In this document: one piece after another, positions 8,693 through 16,835 of the stretch
How positions within the stretch are numbered: position 1 is the first letter of the stretch
Layout of the letters: each line of letters starts with the position of its first letter
DNA from: Streptomyces panaciradicis
GTDB lineage: Bacteria; Actinomycetota; Actinomycetes; Streptomycetales; Streptomycetaceae
Length of the DNA stretch: 64,000 nt
Reading direction: 5' to 3'
Assembly (NCBI RefSeq): GCF_023516615.1
Contig: NZ_JAMGBF010000022.1
Coordinates: 62,001-126,000, forward strand
The notes under the pieces: generated by a model
What the model was told of the DNA's origin: nothing
Database searches by the model: none
What the model saw: the letters and a program-made list of their open reading frames with translations, nothing else
Translations under genes and position numbers: made by a program

Positions 8693-10045
8693 TCAGCCGT
8701 GGCGGCTCGCCTTGGCGAGGGCCGGGACGAACTTCAGGGCGTCCACGGTGCCGACGCCGGTGGCGAGGTCGTAGCCGTTGACGGCCTTGTAGCCGGTCAC
8801 GCCGTGGTAGCTGTTGTTCGTGCCGTCGTTGACGTCCACGACGCCGTTGGCCTTGGCGTGGTGGGCGTACAGGCCGTACAGCGCCTGCTGGATGTTGCCC
8901 ACCCGGTGGCCGGCCGCCTGGTCGGCGAGCGCGACGATGCCCGCGAACAGCGGGGTGGCCTCGCTGGTGCCGCCGCTGACGTCCCAGCCCACGGCGGTCG
9001 GGTCGTAGCTGGAGTAGATCCAGGCACCGCCGTTGACCGCGGCGGACATCGAGATGTCCGGGGTGCCGCGGCGGGCGCCGACCTTGCTCTTGACGCCGTT
9101 CTGGAACGACGGGCGGGTGAACACGTGCGACTGGCCGCCGCCGCCGGCGCCGTAGTCGTTGTAGACGCTGTCCGGCTTGACGCGCTCGCCCTTGTCGTTC
9201 AGGTGCAGCTGCGTGCCGCCGATGGAGGTGACCAACGGGTCCGAGGACGGCCAGGAGTTGACGCGCTTGTCGTAGTACGTCTTGCCGTCCAGCTTCATGT
9301 CGGTCGCGCCGCCGTCACCGGAGGCCGCCAGCACGGTCACGTGCTTGCGGTTGGCGTCCTGGAAGGCGTACCGCAGCTTCTTGATGCTGGAGAAGTCGCC
9401 CTTGCCGAAGCCGGGGAAGGTGTTCTCCGTGGCGCCGAAGCTCTGGCTGATGACGTCGCCGACGTTGTGGTCGATCAGGTACTTCTCGGCGTCCATCATC
9501 TCCGGCAGACCGGTGGTGCCCTCGGTCTCGGAGACGGCCGTCTCGACGACCACGATCTTGGCGGCGGGTGCCACCGCGTGCGCCATCTCGACGTCCAGGG
9601 TGGTCTCGCCGGCCCAGCCCGTCATGTCGGAGTTCTTGGGGTCGAAGGCGGGCACGTGGCCCCACTTGACCACCTTCACCTTGGTGCTCGGCAGCCCGAA
9701 CTGCTTGCTGTAGACGTCCAGGTCGTGCTGGACGGTCGGCGAGCCGTAGGAGTCGACGATGACGATCGTGCGGCCCTTGCCCGTGACGCCCTTGCTGTAC
9801 AGGGCGTCGAGGTCGTACGCGGTGCGGTACTGCAGCGGGGTGTAGCAGTTGATGTGCCACTTGGTCTGGCACTGCTCGCTGGTCAGCGGGCTGCTCACGC
9901 CATGGACCAGGGTGTGTCCGGCGACGGCCGGTACCGCCAGGGTGTGCGGTACGGCGGCGGGCGCGGCGGTCCCCGGGGCGGAGACCGCGAGGGCGGCGAC
10001 GGCCGTGGTCGCCGCGACGCCCAGCCCGGTGCGGGCTATGTGCAT
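8693..10045 (-). CDS. secreted S53 family (sedolisin) serine protease
   Basis: A 450-residue secreted protease with a signal peptide ending near residue 27-30. Sedolisin catalytic residues are visible: E147 and D151 in GWAGETTLD, the oxyanion Asp D244 in AASGDGG, and nucleophile S361 in SGGTSEATP. The C-terminus ends with the GYDLATGVGTVDALKF segment typical of S53 enzymes. It is short for the family because the large pro-kumamolisin prodomain is absent; only about 50 residues separate the signal peptide from the catalytic domain. Start at ATG 10045 is preferred over an in-frame GTG nine codons upstream because it leaves a normal signal peptide. Confidence 0.85.
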   Translation of the reverse strand: MHIARTGLGVAATTAVAALAVSAPGTAAPAAVPHTLAVPAVAGHTLVHGVSSPLTSEQCQTKWHINCYTPLQYRTAYDLDALYSKGVTGKGRTIVIVDSYGSPTVQHDLDVYSKQFGLPSTKVKVVKWGHVPAFDPKNSDMTGWAGETTLDVEMAHAVAPAAKIVVVETAVSETEGTTGLPEMMDAEKYLIDHNVGDVISQSFGATENTFPGFGKGDFSSIKKLRYAFQDANRKHVTVLAASGDGGATDMKLDGKTYYDKRVNSWPSSDPLVTSIGGTQLHLNDKGERVKPDSVYNDYGAGGGGQSHVFTRPSFQNGVKSKVGARRGTPDISMSAAVNGGAWIYSSYDPTAVGWDVSGGTSEATPLFAGIVALADQAAGHRVGNIQQALYGLYAHHAKANGVVDVNDGTNNSYHGVTGYKAVNGYDLATGVGTVDALKFVPALAKASRHG

Positions 10046-10215
10046 GAATCCCCCTGCGATTCTGAAGTGCACGAAAAGTGATCGCGGTTATATGAGGTGA
10101 TCGCGAATGGTCTTCGCGCATCCCATCGAATGGGTCATGCACAGTTCAAGGCCGTTGAACGGACGATGCCGAACCCTTTACCGGGCGATGGCCGGGGCGG
10201 GCACCGACGTGCCGT

Positions 10216-10428
10216 TCACCCGGCCCCCCGGTCCGCGTGCAGCGCCAGCACCGGGCACGCGGCGACGGCACGGCGGGCGTGGGCCCGCAGGTGGGAGGGG
10301 ATCGCCGTCCCCTTCAGGATCGGGTAGCCCCACTCGTCCAAGTCCACCATCTCCGGCAGGAGTTCGGCGCACAGCCCCTGGCCGGTGCAGGCGGCGCGGT
10401 CGACACGGAGGGTGCGGGTACGGGTCAT
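10216..10428 (-). CDS. small ferredoxin, probably [3Fe-4S]
   Basis: A 70-residue ferredoxin with cysteines C14, C20 and C58 (C-x5-C and a late CP), the pattern of actinomycete [3Fe-4S] ferredoxins that lack the fourth ligand. It should pass single electrons in the cytoplasm. It is the last gene of the leftward redox operon and its ATG overlaps the stop of the NuoF-like gene by four bases. The probable partner is therefore the flavoprotein encoded just upstream. Confidence 0.85.
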   Translation of the reverse strand: MTRTRTLRVDRAACTGQGLCAELLPEMVDLDEWGYPILKGTAIPSHLRAHARRAVAACPVLALHADRGAG

Positions 10429-11741
10429 CGCCAGGTCTCCGGGGGTGTGGCCGCGGGCACGGACAGCCGCGGCGGGCGGCGGGCGGCGGCGCAGGTGCCG
10501 TGGGTGAGGTGGTGCTCGACGTCGTCCGCGAAGCACTCCAGGGCGGAGGCGGCGAGGCGGGCCGCGCCGTCGGGGTGGCGGCAGGCCCCGCGGTCGGGCA
10601 GCAGACCGGTGCGCCGGCGCAGCCGCGACAGCAGCAACGCGTCGGCCTGCCCGGCGGCCAGGGCGGCGAAGTCGTCGGCGACCGCGGGCAGTCCGAAGCG
10701 GCAGGGCCCGCACTGCCCGGCGCTGTGCGCGGCCAGGTAGGCCAGGACACGGGCCGTCTCGGTGAGCCCGCACGCCGAGCGGGGCAGGGCGACGAGCACG
10801 CCGGCGCCGGGCGCGGCACCCAGCCGGGCCAGGTCGGACCGGGTGAGCGGCGTGCCCAGGTGCTCTGCCGGGAGCCAGGTGCCGGCGAAACCGCCCAGCA
10901 GCACCGCCCGCAGCGGCTCCACGGCTCCGCCGGCGCGGTCCAGGACCGTGGCCAGCGGCGTGCCGAGCGCCACCTCCAGGACACCCGGTGAGGCGACCGC
11001 GCCGGAGACGGTGACCAGCGTGGTGCCGGGCTCGTCCGGCGTGCCGGCCTGCCGGAACCAGCCGGGGCCGTGGCGGGCGACGAGGGCGAGGTGGGCGAGG
11101 GTCTCGGCGTTGTGGACGAGGGTCGGCCGGCGTCCGACGCCGCGCTCGTGACTGCGCGGCGGGGCGCTCAGCGGGCGCGCCTCGCCGCCGTTGAGCCAGC
11201 GCACCAGCGACGTCGACTCGCTGGAGACGTAGGCGTGCGGCAGGGCGTGCGGGCGCAGGTCGACCTCGTCGAGGCAGGCGGCGCGGCGCTCGTCGACGGC
11301 CCGGCGCAGCTGCCAGTACTGCGCCGAACGGCCGCGCGGCACACACAGGTGCACGGTGTCGGCGCCGATCGCCCCGGCGGCCAGGACGGCGCCGTCGAGG
11401 ACGAGGTGCGGGGCGACGGCGAGCAGGAACTGGTCCTTGTGGCTGGCCGGTTCGCTCTCCATGGCGTTGACGACGACCACGGGGCGTCCGCGTCCCGCCG
11501 CGACCGCGCGCAGCTTCTCCGCCGTCGGGAACCCGGCGCCGCCCCGCCCGGTGAGCCCGGCCGCCTCCAGGGCCCGGATCAGCGGCGCGGACCGGTGGTT
11601 GCCGCGGGCCGCGGTGACCGGCGGCGAGCCGTACCGGCGCAGATGGTCGGTCAGGTCGGCAGGGCGCCCGGTGGCGTACCAGGCGGACAGCAGCCGCGTC
11701 TCGGTCGCGGCCCAAGTGGCCTGCTCGGCAGGGGCGTTCAC
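10425..11741 (-). CDS. NuoF-like flavin / iron-sulfur oxidoreductase subunit
   Basis: A 438-residue protein related to the NADH-binding subunit NuoF: glycine-rich GRGGAGFPT at 65-73 (FMN region), an SLBB-like middle (about 243-290) and a C-terminal iron-sulfur region. In the cluster motif the first canonical Cys is Ala (A341 in SAGQCGPCR), leaving C344, C347 and C387, so a [3Fe-4S] or altered cluster is possible. GTG 11741 has GGAGGT six bases upstream. The gene starts at the last unit of a 155-bp tandem array. An in-frame start three units upstream (12206) would add 155 residues of low plausibility. It probably moves electrons between NAD(P)H, ferredoxin and the membrane cytochrome. Confidence 0.8.
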   Translation of the reverse strand: MNAPAEQATWAATETRLLSAWYATGRPADLTDHLRRYGSPPVTAARGNHRSAPLIRALEAAGLTGRGGAGFPTAEKLRAVAAGRGRPVVVVNAMESEPASHKDQFLLAVAPHLVLDGAVLAAGAIGADTVHLCVPRGRSAQYWQLRRAVDERRAACLDEVDLRPHALPHAYVSSESTSLVRWLNGGEARPLSAPPRSHERGVGRRPTLVHNAETLAHLALVARHGPGWFRQAGTPDEPGTTLVTVSGAVASPGVLEVALGTPLATVLDRAGGAVEPLRAVLLGGFAGTWLPAEHLGTPLTRSDLARLGAAPGAGVLVALPRSACGLTETARVLAYLAAHSAGQCGPCRFGLPAVADDFAALAAGQADALLLSRLRRRTGLLPDRGACRHPDGAARLAASALECFADDVEHHLTHGTCAAARRPPRLSVPAATPPETWR

Positions 11742-11896
11742 CGGGGACCTCCGGGGTGCGGGGTGATGGCGGGCGGCGGCGAGCCGTGCCGGCGCGGGGG
11801 GTCGGTCAGGTCGGCAGGGCGCCCGGTGGCGTACCAGGCGGACAGCAGCCGCGTCTCGGTCGCGGCCCAAGTGGCCTGCTCGGCAGGGGCGTTCAC
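11738..11896 (-). CDS. mini-ORF, repeat unit 2 (52 aa)
   Basis: GTG 11896 with GGAGGT upstream opens a 52-codon frame that ends GGPR-TGA, overlapping the GTG of the full-length flavoprotein gene by four bases. The first 32 residues match that protein's N-terminus almost exactly; the rest is a Pro/Arg-rich tail. Translation would couple it to the next frame. Whether the peptide is functional is unknown. Confidence 0.4.
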   Translation of the reverse strand: MNAPAEQATWAATETRLLSAWYATGRPADLTDPPRRHGSPPPAITPHPGGPR

Positions 11897-12051
11897 CGGG
11901 GACCTCCGGGGTGCGGGGTGATGGCGGGCGGCGGCGAGCCGTGCCGGCGCGGAGGGTCGGCCAGGTCGGCAGGGAGCCCGGTGGCGTACCAGGCGGACAG
12001 CGGCCGCGTCTCGGTCGCGGCCCAAGTGGCCTGCTCGGCAGGGGCGTGCAC
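11893..12051 (-). CDS. mini-ORF, repeat unit 3 (52 aa)
   Basis: The same layout as unit 2: GTG start (second codon CAC instead of AAC), GGAGGT upstream, 52 codons, and a TGA within the GTGA of unit 2. The AAC to CAC change in this unit removes the stop that unit 4 would otherwise use. Confidence 0.4.
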   Translation of the reverse strand: MHAPAEQATWAATETRPLSAWYATGLPADLADPPRRHGSPPPAITPHPGGPR

Positions 12052-12202
12052 CGGGGACCTCCGGGGTGAGCGGTGGTGACGGGCGGCGGCGAGCCGTGCC
12101 GGAGCGGGGGGCCGGCCGGGTCGGCCGGGCGTCCGGTGGCGTACCAGGCGGACAGCAGCCGCGTCTCGGTCGCGGCCCAAGTGGCCTGCTCGGCGGGGGC
12201 GT

Positions 12203-12361
12203 TCACCGGGGACCTCCGGGGTGCGGGGTGGTGACGGGCGGCGGCGAGCCGTGCCGGAGCGGGGGGCCGGCCGGGTCGGCCGGGCGTCCGGTGGCGTACC
12301 AGGCGGACAGCAGCCGCGTCTCGGTCGCGGCCCAAGTGGCCTGCTCGGCAGGGGCGTTCAC
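12203..12361 (-). CDS. mini-ORF, repeat unit 5 (52 aa)
   Basis: GTG 12361 opens a 52-codon frame ending in TGA at 12203-12205, which overlaps the GTG of unit 4 at 12206. Unit 4 has lost its stop. Because 3 x 155 is divisible by three, it stays open into the full-length flavoprotein frame. Confidence 0.35.
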   Translation of the reverse strand: MNAPAEQATWAATETRLLSAWYATGRPADPAGPPLRHGSPPPVTTPHPGGPR

Positions 12362-12474
12362 CGGGGACCTCCGGGGTGCGGGGTGGTGGCGGGCGGCGGC
12401 GAGCCGTGCCGGAGCGGGGGCGGCTGCCGGGTTCGGGTCGTGGAACAGGTGGCTTGCGTGGCGGGGGCGTTCAC
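12358..12474 (-). CDS. degenerate first mini-ORF (38 aa)
   Basis: GTG 12474 overlaps the stop of the cytochrome gene (GTGA), has GGAGG upstream and begins VNAPATQAT, a divergent, shortened version of the unit. It ends in the GTGA of unit 5. It is the promoter-proximal member of the coupled chain. Confidence 0.35.
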   Translation of the reverse strand: MNAPATQATCSTTRTRQPPPLRHGSPPPATTPHPGGPR

Positions 12475-13160
12475 CGGCCGCCTCCGAGGTGCAGGGCGGT
12501 CGTCACGGCGGCACGCTGGGCCCAGCCGGGCTGCAGCGGCCCGGCCGCCAGGAACGCGGTGAGCACGACGGGCACCGCGCCCGCGCCGACCGCGGCGGCC
12601 AGCCGCCCGGCGGCCCGTCCCGGACCCGCCTTCGCCAGCCGCCACCACACGGCGCCGACCACCGTGAACAGGCAACCGGCGTACAGCCACAGCTGGAGGG
12701 AGAGCCGAGTGTCCGTGCCCGTGCCGGCGCCGTGGAAGAGCGCGAACGGCCAGGCCGCGTACGCCAGCCAGTGCACCGCCTTCCAGCGCCGCGCCCCGAT
12801 CCGCAGCCGCAGCGCGCTGGTCACCAGCACCGCCAGCAGCAGATCGAACGCGACCGTGCCGAGCCCGAGCCACAGCGGCCGGTAGGAGGCGGCGAACGGC
12901 AGCACCGTCACCGCCCAGCCCAGGTGCACGAACGGGTCGAGGACCGCGGTGACCACGTGCAGCACGAGGAACACCAGGGTCAGGACGGACAGGTTGCGGT
13001 GCAGCCGGCCGATCTCGAAGCGGCCGATCGTGCGCGGCGCGGCGCGTCCGCCGGAGGCGATACCGAGCACCACGGTGGCGGTGAGCAGCAGCAGTGCCAG
13101 GGTGCCGCCGGCACGGCTGGCGTACCACAGCGGGCTGCCGACCAGGGCGAGGGTGGTCAT
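12471..13160 (-). CDS. ferric-reductase-like transmembrane cytochrome b
   Basis: A 229-residue integral membrane protein with about six hydrophobic helices and histidines placed as in the ferric reductase-like / YedZ-type domain: RLHRNLSVLTLVFLVLH, FVHLGW, and VHWLAYAAWPFALFHG. It should bind heme and carry electrons across the cytoplasmic membrane. Its ATG at 13160 overlaps the ApbE stop by four bases, and its own stop overlaps the first mini-ORF. Together with the ferredoxin and flavoprotein it suggests a membrane redox chain whose terminal acceptor is not encoded here. Confidence 0.8.
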   Translation of the reverse strand: MTTLALVGSPLWYASRAGGTLALLLLTATVVLGIASGGRAAPRTIGRFEIGRLHRNLSVLTLVFLVLHVVTAVLDPFVHLGWAVTVLPFAASYRPLWLGLGTVAFDLLLAVLVTSALRLRIGARRWKAVHWLAYAAWPFALFHGAGTGTDTRLSLQLWLYAGCLFTVVGAVWWRLAKAGPGRAAGRLAAAVGAGAVPVVLTAFLAAGPLQPGWAQRAAVTTALHLGGGR

Positions 13161-14272
13161 CGGGGGCCTCCGTCGGGGGAGTCGAAGTCGTCGGGCGGCC
13201 AGCCGCCCAGTCGCAGGACCTGTCCGTCCGCCGCGACCAGCCGGGCCGGCAGTCCGGTGCCGCGCAGCCAGTCGGCGGCCGCGTGGCCCCGCACGATCGC
13301 CGCGGTGCTCGCGGCGTTGGCGTCCACGCAGGTCGCGGCGGCGACGGTGACGGTGCGCCAGACGGGGGCGGCGGGTTCGCCGGTGGCGGGGTCGACGATG
13401 TGGTGCACGGTGCGGCCGCCGCGGCGCCAGATGCGCACCCGCACGCCCGAGGTCGCCAGGGCGCCGGCCGTCACGGTGACCACGGGGTCCCGGCCGGGCC
13501 GCGGGCGGGAGTGGTCGTCGGCGAGCGCGATCCGCCAGCCGCCCTCGGGCGCCGGGCCGGCCACCGCGAGATCGCCGCCCAGGTTGACCACCACTCCGCA
13601 GCCGGCGGCGGCCGCGGCCCGTCGGGCGGCCCGGTCGGCGGCCAGCGCCTTGGCGGTCGCGCCCAGGTCGAGGGAGGTGTGCGGGGGCAGGCACAGGACG
13701 GCGGTGCGCGGGTTCCAGGCGATCCGGCGCCAGCCGGGGGCGGGCCGGAACACCGGCAGGGGGCGGGCGTCCTCGGGGCGTACGGAGGCGAACGTACGGT
13801 CGTAGCCGAGCGCGATCACCGCCCGCCCGACGGTCGGGTCGACCGCCCCGCCGGTCAGTTCGGCCGCCCTGAGCCCGGCCTCGACGGCCTCGGCGAACCG
13901 CGGACCCACCCGCACGGGGGAGCCCGCGGCCAGGTTCACCCGGCTGATCTCGGAATCGGCCCGAAACCGGCTGCACGCCAGGTCGATCGCCGCCAACTCG
14001 TCCCGCAGCACACCCTCGGCCACGCCCACCTGGTGCGGATCGGCGACGAGCAGCACGGCGGTGGTACCGAGAGCGGGAAACACGACCTCGGCGGGCTCGC
14101 CCGTCAGCCGGGATGGGGACGGGGGCGGCGCGGCGGCGTGGTGCCCGGGCGGGGATGGCGGGGCGGCGTGGTGCTCACGCGCGAGCGGCGGAGTGTCGTG
14201 GTGGCGGGGCGCCGACGGCGGCGTGACGGGGTCGCGGGGTGAGGGCGGCGGGGCCGTGGGCCGGGGTGTCAT
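13157..14272 (-). CDS. apbE: FAD:protein FMN transferase (ApbE family)
   Basis: A 371-residue ApbE-type flavin transferase, which covalently attaches FMN to Ser/Thr of target flavoproteins using FAD and Mg2+. Family segments visible include ACSRFRADSEISRVN, a SLDLGATAKALAADRAA segment, NLGGDLAVAGP, and HHIVDPATGEP with VTVAAATCVDANAASTAA near the C-terminus. The first 55 residues are proline- and histidine-rich and not part of the fold. No lipobox is evident, so it may act in the cytoplasm. It overlaps both neighbours by four bases, tying it to the redox operon. No classical FMN-binding-domain target is encoded beside it. Confidence 0.88.
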   Translation of the reverse strand: MTPRPTAPPPSPRDPVTPPSAPRHHDTPPLAREHHAAPPSPPGHHAAAPPPSPSRLTGEPAEVVFPALGTTAVLLVADPHQVGVAEGVLRDELAAIDLACSRFRADSEISRVNLAAGSPVRVGPRFAEAVEAGLRAAELTGGAVDPTVGRAVIALGYDRTFASVRPEDARPLPVFRPAPGWRRIAWNPRTAVLCLPPHTSLDLGATAKALAADRAARRAAAAAGCGVVVNLGGDLAVAGPAPEGGWRIALADDHSRPRPGRDPVVTVTAGALATSGVRVRIWRRGGRTVHHIVDPATGEPAAPVWRTVTVAAATCVDANAASTAAIVRGHAAADWLRGTGLPARLVAADGQVLRLGGWPPDDFDSPDGGPR

Positions 14273-14649
14273 GACGCGCCCGTCGTGGTCTGGGGCTGCT
14301 GCTGGGTGGGGGCCGGGGGCTGTGCGGGGGACTGGAGGGCCGGTTGGCCGCCGCCTCCGTCGTCGTCGCCCTCCTCGCCGCCGTCGTCCCCGCCCGCGCG
14401 GTGGGTGGTCGCGGAGGAGGAGGGGGCCGCCGGGTTGTGCGCGGCCGGGCCGGCGGGGGCCGGGGACGCCGTGCCGCCGGGCAGGACGTGGGTGTACACG
14501 GCGCCCAGGGCGGCGGCGCCGGCGACGGCCGCGGCGGCGATCCAGCCGGTCAGGCCGCGGATCCGCGTCAGTCCGCGATCACGGGCACGCGCCGCGCCGG
14601 CGGACGGCACGGCGGACGGGTCGTAGTCGGGAGGGGGCGGGTACGACAT
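14269..14649 (-). CDS. small single-pass membrane protein with acidic tail
   Basis: A 126-residue protein: a proline-rich N-terminus, a basic patch, one membrane helix (about residues 33-53) and an acidic, Gly/Pro/Gln-rich tail (DDGGEEGDDDGGGG) outside. First gene of the leftward redox operon, overlapping ApbE by four bases. No known domain is recognised. Its position upstream of ApbE suggests a partner or flavin-accepting role, but no FMN-acceptor motif is clear. Confidence 0.65.
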   Translation of the reverse strand: MSYPPPPDYDPSAVPSAGAARARDRGLTRIRGLTGWIAAAAVAGAAALGAVYTHVLPGGTASPAPAGPAAHNPAAPSSSATTHRAGGDDGGEEGDDDGGGGQPALQSPAQPPAPTQQQPQTTTGAS

Positions 14650-14730
14650 GGCAGCGGCTCCTGGAGGATCGGCGGCCCGCGTTCGGCTGCGTGCATCTCC
14701 AGACTCCGCCGACGCCCCCTCGGAATCCGC

Positions 14731-16119
14731 TCACCTCTCCTTCAGAACCGGTAAAGATCTCGCCCCCGTCGTCTCCCTGGTCCACAGGGGCAGTTCCAGG
14801 ACGACGGTCAGCCCGCCTCCGGGGGTGTCCTCCAGCCGTACCGTCCCCCCGTTCACCGTGACCAGCCGGTGCACGATGGCGAGGCCCAGCCCGCTGCCCC
14901 GGGCCTCGGGATTGCCGAACCGGTGGAACGCCACCTCCTTGGCCTCCGCCTCCATCCCCGGCCCGTCGTCGACCACCCGCACCTCGGCCGACCGCCCCGC
15001 CACCACGCGCCGCGCGACGGTCACCCGGCCCCCGTCGTCCACGGCGTCCAGGGCGTTCGCAATCAGGTTGTCGAGGACCTGCTCCAGATGCCCGCCGCCC
15101 AGCGCCGCGGCCGGAGCGGGCCCGGCCGCGGCCGTCAGCCGCACCCCCCGCTCCTCCGCGACCGGCGCCCAGGCGGCCACCCGTTCCTCCACCACCTCGG
15201 CGACGGGGACGGCGACGGGCCGGGGCGTGGTCTGCTCGGCGCGCGCCACCGCCAGCAGGCCGTCGACCAGCCGGGACAGCCGCGCGATCTCCACCTGCGC
15301 GGCCGCCAGCTCCGCCGCGGTCTCGCCCTCGGCCCCGGCGGCCAGCACGTCCAGCCGCAGCCGCAGCGCGGCGAGCGGGGTGCGCAGCTGGTGCGAGACG
15401 TCGGCGATCACGGCCCGGTGCCCGTGCACCAGCGCCTCGGTGCGCCCCGCCATGGTGTTGAAGGTCGTGGCCAGCCGCCGTACCTCCGGCGGCCCGCTGT
15501 CCACGACGGCCCGCTCCTGAAGGTCCCCCTCGCCCAGCCTGCGGGCGGCCTCGTCCAGCGTGGACAGCGGACGGCTCACCCAGCGGGCGAGCCGCACGGA
15601 CAGCAGCACGCACGCGGCGAGGGCCAGCGTCCCGATCCCGGCGGACCAGCCCCAGATCGCGGCGATACGGGCGTCGAGCGGCGCGGCGGAACGGGCCAGG
15701 ACGACGGCCCCGGCGGGCTGCCGTACGTCGCCGGCCGGTTCGGCGGCCAGCAGCCGTCCCTCGTTCTGCGGCGGTTCCGGCTCGTGCCCGGCGAGCACCC
15801 GGCCCACCAGCTCGTCGGCCTCCTCGCCCTGCGCGGCCTTGCAGGGCGTACTGGCCACCAGGTGCCCCGAGCCGTCGTAGACGGCGGCGCAGTCGCCCGC
15901 CTCGGCCGCCGCGTGCAGCTCCGTGCCCATGACCGCGGCCGACCGGTGGTCGGAGAGGTGTTCCTCGGCCGCCGCGGCGATCGCCCGGGTCGCCGCCTGC
16001 TGGTCGTCACGGAAGGAGACCCGTTCCCGGGCCGTCATCAGCACCCCGAGCGGTACCACCGCCAGCACCAGCAGCGCCGTGGTCAGGACGAGGAAGGTCA
16101 GGGCGATGCGCCGGCTCAC
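14731..16119 (-). CDS. sensor histidine kinase
   Basis: A 462-residue membrane kinase. TM1 is near 6-28, then an extracellular sensor of about 125 residues with a Cys pair (C77, C93), TM2 near 155-176 and a HAMP linker. The phosphoacceptor motif is ADVSHQLRTP with H243. The ATPase domain shows NLIANALDAV (N box), VVDDGPGM (G1) and ARGSGLGLAIV (G2). GTG 16119 overlaps the response regulator stop (GTGA), so the pair is co-translated. The adjacent redox operon in the same direction is a possible target. The signal is unknown. Confidence 0.9.
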   Translation of the reverse strand: MSRRIALTFLVLTTALLVLAVVPLGVLMTARERVSFRDDQQAATRAIAAAAEEHLSDHRSAAVMGTELHAAAEAGDCAAVYDGSGHLVASTPCKAAQGEEADELVGRVLAGHEPEPPQNEGRLLAAEPAGDVRQPAGAVVLARSAAPLDARIAAIWGWSAGIGTLALAACVLLSVRLARWVSRPLSTLDEAARRLGEGDLQERAVVDSGPPEVRRLATTFNTMAGRTEALVHGHRAVIADVSHQLRTPLAALRLRLDVLAAGAEGETAAELAAAQVEIARLSRLVDGLLAVARAEQTTPRPVAVPVAEVVEERVAAWAPVAEERGVRLTAAAGPAPAAALGGGHLEQVLDNLIANALDAVDDGGRVTVARRVVAGRSAEVRVVDDGPGMEAEAKEVAFHRFGNPEARGSGLGLAIVHRLVTVNGGTVRLEDTPGGGLTVVLELPLWTRETTGARSLPVLKER

Positions 16120-16835
16120 GACGGCTCCCCGGCCTCTTCGGCGTCCGCGACGGCCCCGAGCCGGAAGCCGTGCCCGTACACCGTCTCGATCAGCCCGGGC
16201 ACGCCGAGCTTGCGCCGCAGGGCGGCGACGTGCACGTCCAGCACCTTGGTGGGGCCGTACCAGTGGGCGTCCCAGGCCCGCTCCAGGATCTCCTGCCGGC
16301 TCACCGTCCGCCCCGGATCGGCGCTGAGGCACTCCAGGATGCCGAACTCCTTCGGCGTCAGCGCGACCGGCCGGCCCTCCACCGACACCTGCCGGGTGCG
16401 CAGGTCGACGGTGAGCGGACCGTGCCGCAGGATCTCCGGTCCGCTCGGGCGCCGGCGGCGCAGCACGGCCCGTATCCGGGCCATCAGCTCGGCCAGCCCG
16501 AACGGCTTGACCAGGTAGTCGTCGGCCCCCTCGTCGAGGGCCACCACCCGGTCCGCCTCCTCACCGCGCGCGGTGACCGCGATGATCGCGGCGTCCGAAC
16601 GGGCCCGCAGCCGCCGGCACACCTCGACACCGTCGATGTCGGGCAGACCCAGGTCGAGGAGGACGACGTCGGGGGAGGGGGCCGCCAGGGCCGCCCGCCC
16701 GGTCCGGACGCCCTCCACCACGTAACCGGCCCGCCGCAGGCCGCGCACCAGGGAGTCGGCGATGCCGCGGTCGTCCTCGACGACCAGCACCCGTGTCTCC
16801 TCGACGGCGCCGGCGGCCTGCCCGTTCGTGCTCAC
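16116..16835 (-). CDS. OmpR-type response regulator
   Basis: A 239-residue two-domain regulator. The receiver domain has acidic residues E20, D21 and D22, the phosphoacceptor D61 in LLDLGLP, T in VTARG and K in LVKPF. The C-terminal winged helix carries LTPKEFGILECL, VSRQEIL and a VHVAALRRKLG recognition region. First gene of the pair, directly coupled to the kinase. It should bind direct repeats upstream of its targets when phosphorylated. Confidence 0.92.
   Translation of the reverse strand: MSTNGQAAGAVEETRVLVVEDDRGIADSLVRGLRRAGYVVEGVRTGRAALAAPSPDVVLLDLGLPDIDGVEVCRRLRARSDAAIIAVTARGEEADRVVALDEGADDYLVKPFGLAELMARIRAVLRRRRPSGPEILRHGPLTVDLRTRQVSVEGRPVALTPKEFGILECLSADPGRTVSRQEILERAWDAHWYGPTKVLDVHVAALRRKLGVPGLIETVYGHGFRLGAVADAEEAGEPS

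Larger units (their letters stand above)
11620..12474 (-). repeat. 155-bp tandem array carrying copies of the flavoprotein gene start
   Basis: The segment GTGGCGTACCAGGCGGACAG recurs (with minor changes) at 11671, 11826, 11981, 12136 and 12291, an exact 155-bp spacing. A degenerate sixth unit reaches 12474. Each unit contains GGAGGT, a GTG start and about 50 codons of the flavoprotein's N-terminal coding sequence. Because 155 equals a 53-codon frame minus a 4-base overlap, the TGA of one unit sits in the GTGA of the next. It looks like repeated tandem duplication of the 5' end of the NuoF-like gene. Confidence 0.85.

Noticed and set aside
10425..12335. A 636-residue flavoprotein starting at 12335
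   Set aside because: The N-terminal 198 residues are the 155-bp repeats read in successive frames; the supported start is GTG 11741 with GGAGGT.
11620..12474. CRISPR array
   Set aside because: The 155-bp units are joined directly without spacers and carry coding frames with ribosome binding sites.
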